Of a stretch of DNA of 64,000 bases, positions 57,709 through 64,000 are shown one piece after another (positions within the stretch are counted from its first letter, which is position 1; each line of letters begins with the position of its first letter). The DNA is from Hemerocallis citrina (lineage: Eukaryota; Streptophyta; Magnoliopsida; Asparagales; Asphodelaceae). Made by a program: the position numbers and the translations under genes. The notes beneath the pieces were generated by a model that searched no databases, was not told the DNA's origin, and worked only from the letters and a program-made list of their open reading frames with translations. The stretch is from positions 85,380,853-85,444,852 of the forward strand of contig CM030367.1 of assembly GCA_017893485.1 (NCBI GenBank). Direction: 5' to 3'.

Positions 57709-57927
57709 CAGGGGCGAAGCCAGAACAAAATTTTCAGGGGGGCCAAGAAAAAATTCTATAACTATATATAAATATGTAGGTATTTTTTCATAATTTTTAG
57801 GGGGGCCAAATAATAAAAATTTAATAGATTTAAGGGGGGTTTTTATAAATTTCAAAAATTTTAAGAGGATTTTCAAAATTTTGGGGGGGCCCGGGCCACC
57901 CCGGGCCCCCACATAGCTCCGCCCATA
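57709..57927. mobile_element. hAT-type MITE, 8-bp TSD GGAAGAAG
   Basis: GGAAGAAG flanks both ends (57701-57708 and 57928-57935). The left end CAGGGGCGAAGCCAG and the inverted right end TATGGGCGGAGCTATG are imperfect terminal repeats. The body is G-tract rich (GGGGGGCC) with no ORF. An 8-bp duplication and a CAGGGGCG end are typical of hAT elements. It interrupts the GC-rich leader of the solo LTR. Confidence 0.9.
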
Positions 57928-58244
57928 GGAAGAAGTGGAAGCGGCGGGGGTTTGATGAAGAATAGGGTTAGGGAAAATATATAGGCAGATGGGTAGGGGA
58001 TAGCGGGTAGCGTGGTTTAGGATGTTAATGGGTTAGGCTGGGTATTAGGGAAACAGGGTATAGGGGTTTATCAGGTTTGGGTTGGTATAAAGGGTTGGGT
58101 TTATAATGGGTAGTTGGGTGTTGGTAATGGGTATGGGTAGTTAGGTGGGTTTAAATGGGTTAGGGATAAAGATAATGGGTTTTAAGTAAAAAAATCCAAT
58201 AAGAAATTTAAATAACCAATAAAACATACAATTTAGGTTTTTAT

Positions 58245-58420
58245 AAAAATACTACTACTAATAATAAAAACAATAACAATAATAATAATAATAGTATTAA
58301 AAATAACAGTAATGATAATAATACAGATAACGATAATAATAAGAAGAAAAATGATAAAATGATAAAATGATAACAGTAATAATAATAGAAACCCAGGTAA
58401 TAATAACAATAATAAGATTT
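58245..58420. repeat. imperfect (AAT)n microsatellite
   Basis: ACTACTACTAATAATAAAAA and onward, mixed AAT/AAC units, inside the solo LTR. Confidence 0.85.
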
Positions 58421-60190
58421 GTATTATAATATAAAGAAAATAGTTACAAATACAATTATTGATTGAAAATAGATTTTAATAGAAGAGTCAAGAATACATC
58501 TTAACAAAAGAATTTTGAAAGCGGTAAAAATAATTTACGTAAATTTTAAAAACAGAAAATACATAAAAATACATTTTTGGGAAAACAGGGGTTACAATGG
58601 GTATCATTTCTATTAGTCGTTAAACTTCTCAATCCGCATGATGGGTATAAAAACTTGATCAATAAATTAAAGAACACAAATATACATTAATTTATTATCA
58701 ACCAAATAACAATCAATCAATCAAACACACAACCTAGCAATCGTTTCTACAATAGATTAATTGTGTGACAATTACATGAACAACCCTATTCTCAATTCTG
58801 TATGAACACATGAAAGATTCAATCAATGGAGAGAGGCACAAATTCAAGTAAATTGGGGTTAGCTCGTATAAACTCTCACTATATCCAACGGAAGAGATGA
58901 ACAATGTACAATATGATAAACAATGGGATCTACTTGCAAGAGTTTCAATACAGCTTGAGTTTGATTCAATAAAAATTCAAGAGAAAAGTGACTTGCCTTA
59001 TGGACGATGAAATTGAATGCCAAGAATAACGGGATGAGAATCCTGTAGTAACGAACCCATGAACTAACACGTGTATAATACGTGTAATAAAGATCCAAGC
59101 AACAACAACAAGAACCACATCAGTAACAATAAAGGGGTCGATGGGTCTGCCGACGGCGGGCGGGGCGATGTCGACGGCGAGGGCGGCGGATCAATTTGGC
59201 CGGAAAACAGGGAGGCATTAGCGGGATCGACGAAATCTGGCATCGTTGGGGGATGAGCAACGGGGTTGGGAGGCTCGACGAGGTAGGGGGCTGCTGTGTA
59301 GGCGTCGGGAGTAGGGTGGTCGACGAGGGGGTGGCCGGAGTTTGGCCGAGGAAGAAGCACACTAAGGGGTTTCTGAGTTGGGCGGGAACTGATCGGGGAG
59401 AGAGGAGAAAGGAAGAGGAGAGAGAATAGGCGGCTCTTAGGGTTTCAATTTGTGCAATTTTTTGGGTTTGCAATAAGATTGTATTTATAAGGTGCAATTA
59501 GGATGTTGGGTTACTGGTTTAGGATCCAATAATAGTGATTTTGGGTCAAGAGCAATTGAAATTGGATTTTAGGGTTGAATAAGAGATGAGTTTAAAGACA
59601 ATAGGGTTCAAATAAAAATACCCACAATTAAATAAAAGAAAATAGGATCAACAATAATAGCTCAATAACGAAGGACGAAGAATTTCATGAACAAATTTAA
59701 TTAAAATAATCAAGGAAGAAAAATAGAGCATTTTATTCAATTTCAATTAAAATATTACAAAAAGGGGAAAAATGAAAAGAATAAAAATGGTAGTTACAGC
59801 CACAGTCCACCATCGTCGACCCCCGAGAGCCGCCGCTCGCCACCCAGGCCCACACCAAAACTCTTGTTGTTCCTCCTCGTCGACAGCAACACCCCCTCTC
59901 CCTCGCTGCATCACCCCGCAAACCTGAGCCTTCTTCCTCTCTCCCCGTGCGCAGGACCCCATCGATACCCCCATTGCTACCCTTGTCGGTTGCTGTTGTG
60001 ATCTTGCTGTGTTTGCTATATTGGTGATCCCGTTGCTGTGTCGCTGGTTGTTGTGATCATGTTGTTGTTGTGTGGTGTTCTTTCTTTCTGCTATGTATTG
60101 CATGTGCTGTTGATTACGTTGCATACACGTGTTACGGCGTCGGGATCCTATTTCCATTATTCTCTCATTCGGATTAATCGTCGGTATAAG

Positions 60191-60230
60191 GCAAGTCTTC
60201 TTGAGCCCCTTTATTATTCGCATTCAAGAA
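60191..60230 (+). promoter_or_regulatory. donor-like GCAAGT and hairpin
   Basis: GCAAGT at 60191-60196 preceded by AAG; TTCTTGA (60198-60204) pairs with TCAAGAA (60224-60230). Confidence 0.5.
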
Positions 60231-60302
60231 TTTCGTTGATCCCCGCAAGTAGTTCATAAGTCAATCATCGTATAAATCTTTGCTTGATATTTGTTTAAGA
60301 GG

Positions 60303-60336
60303 TTATCACGGAATCATCGGCGAAACCAAGTGATAA
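60303..60336 (+). other. hairpin with conserved 20-nt loop (copy 3)
   Basis: TTATCAC (60303-60309) pairs perfectly with GTGATAA (60330-60336); loop GGAATCATCGGCGAAACCAA. Both stem arms differ from copies 1 and 2 while pairing is kept. Confidence 0.65.
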
Positions 60337-62148
60337 TTCTCTTTTCGTGCCATTATCTTTGACTCAAACCCATGCCCTATTTTACATTTGCATATGCACG
60401 TAATATATGAATACAAATTAGAACCATGTCATAGGGTGGATTGATGATTTTAATGTTTCGATTGAATATAATTTTTGTGAATTAATTGCCATGAAATGCC
60501 TCGTAAATGTTAGAATTTCATGTTGATAATTAAGTGGAAATTACTGTTGATTAATTTCCATGAAATCACATGCTTGCGTGTCAATTATTGTCAATCCATA
60601 TTAATCTATTTGTTGGCCTGCTGTCTGTCTCATATTGCATTACATTGTGAACCAGTTGTTGTAGGAATTTAATTGAACTTTGTAAAAAACAATTGTAACT
60701 CTATAAGTCTACTTTTCAGAACATTCAACGGATCTGAATTCTGAGTTATAATGTGTAGGATATCAGTTTTTTAATGCTGCTAGGTCTAGGTTTCTAGATT
60801 CGTTGTTATATATGTACCAACATGAATTGTTAATTAAAAGAAAATGTTAACAGGAGAATTAAAATTTGAAATTAATTTAGTTGAGACTAGGCATGACTTG
60901 GAGTCACCCTGAATTTTTGTGAAATTAATTGATCAATTTTCAGACCTGATATATATTTGTGAACATGACATTTAACATGCTTCCTGAACATAAAATCAGT
61001 AAAGAATGAGATTTTTTGCCTAATTTCTGTGATTTTGATAGGTCGTGTATATATGCATTGGAACCAGCAGAGAGTAGTCTCTAGAACCTCTGACAGATCC
61101 GAATTTGCTGCCTTATAGCAACGGGAATACCTGTTTTTGTACAACAATGTCTTGCTGTCCAGAACGTATGTTTTGTTTTATTGATTTGGTATAGCACTTT
61201 TCTTTGCATGTAATGAGTAGAATTATCTACACCTTGCATTACACAACCTTGACATCTTCTTACATGCTCACATTAGGATGTAATAAAATATTAACAAGCC
61301 GGGGTATTAAAGGTTGACTTGGTAACGAACAATCGGAGACTGTACTCGGTAAAGGTCCCTTATTGTTTACATTGATTATTGTTTTGGAATGTGGAGTATC
61401 AATTGTTAATTATTGATTGTAAATTATTGTTATTGTGCGGGGTACAAGATCTGTAGAGTTTACCATTACAATCTAAACGATCACTGTTTGTATGCACCGA
61501 ACCTTTGGTATGGAACACAGTATTACATGCATTAGATAAGTTAATAAAATAAATAGTAACCATAGATTGACACTTGCATGCTTGATCCTAAATATTATCA
61601 TCGGCATTGATCATAATTGTAACTAGTGATTATTGCATAATTAATTATAGATTCTTAACTTTATCACCAACCTTGTTATTGCACATTGACTTTGATCTAG
61701 TCCCTTATTCTTGATATACCATACTTTTTTTGTTCTTTGTTTCCCAATACTTGTTGTTCGTGACTTGCTCTAACGGACATTATTTTTCTATTTTAGATCA
61801 CAAGTTTGCAAGTAGTCAAGAAATAATACCTGAAAGATTTGGTGAGCAACACTTTTAGATATTGGAGCTCAATGAATAGACTACATTGATTATCTATTTA
61901 TGTTATTTCATTTTGAGCATTGCTATTATCATTGTACTTTGTTTCCGGACCTTTTTAGCCCAATTTTTTTTTTATCCAAAATGTTGGATATTATGTTACA
62001 GATTATTTCATTGATTATTGAAGTCATTTTTCGTTTATGTTATTATTTACTCTTGTGTGGTTGTGATTATATTCATATTGTTGAGTTAGACTGATATAGC
62101 TTATGGATGATGCTTACATTATTCGCTGGGCCTTTGTTATGTGCTCGT

Positions 62149-62771
62149 TGATATGGCTAAAAATGGGGGTTAATCGGAACCTTCCAAATCAAGCGCGAAT
62201 CTTGAAGCCCAGGGATAAAACGGTAATTTCACCCACAAATAGGGTCTGAGATAGGTGCTGGGTATCTCCGATAAAGACCCAATAACCCACAAAACGGACC
62301 CGCTTCAATCGGGCGCAGGTCACAACCAGCAACAAAGCTCGATCAGAGGGATAGAATTAAGGCCCCTGATTAGATCCTAATCAACGGCCCTGATTCATGC
62401 CTATCCCTCCACTGGGGATTAGGGATTGCATTCCTAATCTGTTTACAAGGAGAATATTCCTTATCAGATCACGGGGATTATATTCCTAATCTGTTTCCTA
62501 AGACGCCTATAAATACCCCCCATCCATCTCCATTAAGAGGTAATCAATCTTTCACCAGTTTTTGCGATCTTTCATAATCATTTCTGGTTACTGACTTGAG
62601 CGTCGGAGGGTGCGTCGCCGGGAACAACCCCGGTGTCTCGCACTTTTTGCAGGTATACGGCGGGATCGACGGTCGAAGTCAGACGGAACAGGTATACAGG
62701 TTTACTATTCAGTTTCCCTAAGAATCCACAAATACTATCTGTTTGCTCCCACACCAAATTTAGCTGCAACA
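62149..62771 (+). repeat. 5' LTR of element K
   Basis: 623 bp, begins TGATATGGC and ends GCTGCAACA. It shares with B the TATA block, GAGGTAATCAAT, GCGTCGGAGGGTGCGTCGCC and TCGCACTTTTTGCAGG. Confidence 0.93.
62508..62515 (+). promoter_or_regulatory. TATA box, element K
   Basis: TATAAATA followed by CCCCCCATCCATCTCC; conserved in A and B. Confidence 0.7.
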
Positions 62772-62774
62772 GAT

Positions 62775-62792
62775 TGGCGCCGTCTGTGGGAA
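62775..62792 (+). promoter_or_regulatory. primer-binding site, element K
   Basis: TTGGCGCCGTCTGTGGGA, three bases after the LTR, identical to B's site. Confidence 0.88.
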
Positions 62793-62843
62793 ACTAACGA
62801 ATAGAAACCTCTCCTCTTCCTGGTGAACAGATCCTCTCCAGCC

Positions 62844-64000
62844 ATGCCTCCTTGGAAAGTCAGATCAAGGGGCTCCAACCGAGGACCCAACCCTGATCAG
62901 CAGCAAGAAGTCCTCCCTAATCCCGCTCAACAACAAGAGCAACTTCCCCCTACCACGGAAGACCCGCTCCAACAAGACCTTCCTCCTCCTAATCAGACAC
63001 CCCCGAAGGGTCCTAACCCTCAAAAACAGCCTCTTCACCAGGAGCACGTCTCCATCCACAATGCCTCCACGGACTCTATGGCTTCCCACCACCCCCGAGC
63101 CTCTGGTCGCCACAATACCGCACTCAACCGCCAGAAAGATGACGATCTCCGCCGCCACCTGGATGAAAAGCGGGCCCGAGAGGGAACCTCCCGCCAACAC
63201 CATCTGGGCGAGCGGTCTCCTCGCCACCGGTACTACAGGTCCTCCGTCCGCAGAGGGAGGAAAGAGTCCCCCGAGCATTACCGAAGAAGGCACTCCCCCG
63301 CAGGTCGGCAACATCCCAGGAACAATGAGGCACCAATCACCCGTGCCGAGTTCCAACAGTTCCAAGCGACCATCCTGCAGGCTCTCAACCTCCGTCAAAA
63401 CCCTAATGAGCCGAAGGCCCCATCTCCTCCTCCAGTACGAAGCCCTCGCCGACGGTCCCCATCTCCTCGTCCTGCTCCTAGCAACTCCCGACGTACCCCA
63501 AGTCCTCGTCGCTCCCGAAGTTACCATCGCCGTAGCCCTCGCTCTCCCTCATACGAAGACGAGTCTAGGGGCTCGGCTGATTACCGCCGGAGGGATGACG
63601 CCATGTACCGTCGTCTTCATGAAGTAGAGAGGCGCCTGGGCCAGATAGGCCGAGAAGAGGAGCTTAGGGGGAGGACCTTACGTCCTAGCCGCCCCCCTTT
63701 CTCCCGAACCATAGTGGATGTGCCTGTCCCGTTCGGCTTCAAACCTCCCCAATTTGAGACTTACACCGGGGAGACCGATCCAGTTGATCACATCGAAAGC
63801 ATTAAGACTTTGATGCTCCTCCATCAAGCTTCCGATGCCGTCCTCTGCAAAACCTTCCCCGCAACTCTCAAAGGACCAGCTCGAAAATGGTACTCTCGCC
63901 TCGCCCCATCCTCAATATTCTCCTTCGAGCAGTTCGAAACCCTCTTCGTCACACATTTCGTAAGCAGCCGTAGAGCTGAGAAAACCAGCATCTCCCTATT
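62844..64000 (+). CDS. Tat-type gag (gag-pol) polyprotein, N-terminal 385 residues
   Basis: The ATG at 62844 is about 50 bases after the PBS and the frame stays open for 385 codons to the window end, so it is missed by tools that need a stop. Residues 1-150 are Pro/Gln/Asn-rich; about 150-265 are strongly Arg/Ser-rich (RRSPSPRP, SYHRRSPRSPSYEDESRGSA). A short charged helix-like segment follows (YRRLHEVERRLGQIGREEE). From about residue 293 the gag core begins: VPVPFGFKPPQFETYTGETD, then SDAVLCKTFPATLKGPARKW and FETLFVTHFVSSRRAEKTS. This is the capsid N-terminal part of Tat gag. No stop or frameshift is seen. Protease and pol should follow downstream. Gag forms the particle that packages the element RNA. 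Confidence 0.92.
   Translation, partial: MPPWKVRSRGSNRGPNPDQQQEVLPNPAQQQEQLPPTTEDPLQQDLPPPNQTPPKGPNPQKQPLHQEHVSIHNASTDSMASHHPRASGRHNTALNRQKDDDLRRHLDEKRAREGTSRQHHLGERSPRHRYYRSSVRRGRKESPEHYRRRHSPAGRQHPRNNEAPITRAEFQQFQATILQALNLRQNPNEPKAPSPPPVRSPRRRSPSPRPAPSNSRRTPSPRRSRSYHRRSPRSPSYEDESRGSADYRRRDDAMYRRLHEVERRLGQIGREEELRGRTLRPSRPPFSRTIVDVPVPFGFKPPQFETYTGETDPVDHIESIKTLMLLHQASDAVLCKTFPATLKGPARKWYSRLAPSSIFSFEQFETLFVTHFVSSRRAEKTSISL

Larger units (their letters stand above)
54340..58596 (-). repeat. solo LTR, gypsy LTR family 1, TSD ATGGG/AGGGG
   Basis: Plus-strand start TGTCACATCCCGCTTCCC and end CAGGGGTTACA. AGGGG precedes (54335-54339) and ATGGG follows (58597-58601); the undisturbed site in the sister LTR reads ATGGG, so one base has mutated. 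Length 4257 bp including a 219-bp hAT MITE. Hairpins lie at 56809-56841 and 54718-54737; CAGATA-rich low complexity 54900-55300; an AATAAT-rich tract about 58245-58420. Confidence 0.9.
42399..59798 (-). mobile_element. Ty3/gypsy chromovirus-type element (Tekay/Del-like), defective
   Basis: Read on the minus strand: 5' LTR (59798-52556, split by a solo LTR), PBS complementary to initiator-Met tRNA (52545-52534), protease, RT, RNase H, integrase C-terminus with chromodomain-like tail (52056-49394), purine tract (49331-49317), 3' LTR (49316-42399, split by a solo LTR). Net LTR lengths are about 2981 and 3005 bp. Flanking pentamers GCTGC (42394-42398) and GCCAC (59799-59803) differ by two transitions, as expected of an old TSD. 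Gag and the integrase core are missing. It is inserted in a plus-strand family-1 LTR. Confidence 0.88.
52556..59798 (-). repeat. 5' LTR of the chromovirus, split by solo LTR 54340-58596
   Basis: Plus-strand start TGTCACGCCCCGCTTCCC and end GGTAGTTACA. The two parts (52556-54339 and 58602-59798) join at CATGATGGG, the sequence present uninterrupted in the other LTR at about 44170-44180. Minus-strand TATA at 59489-59482, GC-rich leader about 59420-59060, donor-like GCAAGT near 58996-58991 and a hairpin (58954-58958 with 58977-58981). Confidence 0.9.
59799..62148 (+). repeat. gypsy LTR family 1, continuation of split LTR h
   Basis: Picks up the GC-rich leader after the chromovirus and follows the sister LTRs at 35700-41440: donor-like AAG|GCAAGT with hairpin (60191-60230), conserved-loop hairpin (60303-60336), GATTTGGTGAGCAACAC near 61840 and TTCGCTGGGCCTTTGTTATGTG near 62123. 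The terminal GGGAAGCGGGGCGTGACA is missing because element K is inserted at 62149; it should lie beyond K, outside the window. Confidence 0.88.
62149..64000 (+). mobile_element. Tat-type Ty3/gypsy element K, 5' end
   Basis: 5' LTR (62149-62771), PBS (62775-62792) and an intact gag frame running off the window. It belongs to the same family as B (same LTR start TGATATGGCTAAAAATGGG and same PBS) and is related to A. It is inserted in the end of a family-1 LTR; the five bases before it are CTCGT. The open gag suggests it is the youngest and possibly functional element here. Confidence 0.93.

Noticed and set aside
62865..63627. ORFs of 220 codons (minus) and 188 codons (plus)
   Set aside because: They are out-of-frame shadows of the intact gag frame that starts at 62844 and runs off the window.
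1..64000. Search for tRNA, rRNA, cellular genes or a defence or biosynthetic gene cluster
   Set aside because: Everything legible is LTR-element or MITE sequence; nothing else could be supported.

Overview
The window looks like plant nuclear heterochromatin: a stack of LTR retrotransposons inserted into one another. I found no cellular protein-coding gene, tRNA, rRNA or CRISPR array. A land plant is indicated by Sirevirus-type Ty1/copia pol, Tat-type Ty3/gypsy gag-pol with a TGGCGCCGTCTGTGGG-type primer-binding site, a chromovirus-type (Tekay/Del-like) Ty3/gypsy pol primed by initiator-Met tRNA, very long LTRs (3-4 kb) and MITEs. The species cannot be named from the sequence.

Layout from left to right. 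1-7657: a decayed Sirevirus-like copia (integrase, RT, RNase H, 3' LTR), split after its pol stop by a solo gypsy LTR (2376-5795, TSD TTTTA). 7658-15440: the 3' end and 3' LTR ('LTR family 2', TGTAACRYCC... ends) of a gypsy element. That LTR carries a foldback MITE inside a (TA)n tract and a solo 'LTR family 1' (9841-13706, TSD CAAAT). 15441-17159: tail of another family-2 LTR. 17160-28266: a minus-strand Tat-type element (A), degenerate and lacking the integrase core, split by a plus-strand internally deleted relative (B, 20188-26007, TSD GGTCC) that carries a 117-bp satellite-like array. 28334-about 34330: a family-2 LTR with a nested solo family-2 LTR (30493-33400, TSD GACGA), then a copia RNase H scrap. 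34682-41703: a solo family-1 LTR (TSD ATTAC) that itself contains a solo family-1 LTR (38169-41445, TSD TTGTT). 41761-42398 plus 59799-62148: one family-1 LTR split by a 17.4-kb minus-strand chromovirus (42399-59798). Both LTRs of that chromovirus are in turn split by solo LTRs (44640-48547, TSD GAACC; 54340-58596, TSD ATGGG/AGGGG). The second solo LTR carries a 219-bp hAT MITE with an 8-bp TSD. 62149-64000: 5' LTR, PBS and an intact, still-open gag of a younger Tat element (K), running off the window.

How the parts relate. Seven LTRs have recombined down to solo LTRs with recognisable 5-bp target duplications, so both insertion and LTR-LTR deletion have been frequent. K shows what A and B once looked like. 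B keeps LTRs, PBS and the gag N-terminus, then jumps straight into a 117-bp tandem array; the same monomer lies just 3' of pol in A. Both gypsy pol genes that can be read to the end (A and the chromovirus) lack the integrase catalytic core.

The most unusual signals are inside the LTRs. Family-1 LTRs carry a conserved splice-donor-like GGYAAGT followed by a hairpin whose stem changes on both arms. Three copies carry a second hairpin with a nearly invariant 20-nt loop and a compensating stem. A candidate 3' splice site near the LTR end lies in a hairpin arm in one subfamily. Together these suggest an intron and structured RNA leader inside the LTR. TSDs, repeat periods and base pairings were read by eye from the sequence; no alignment or folding program was run.
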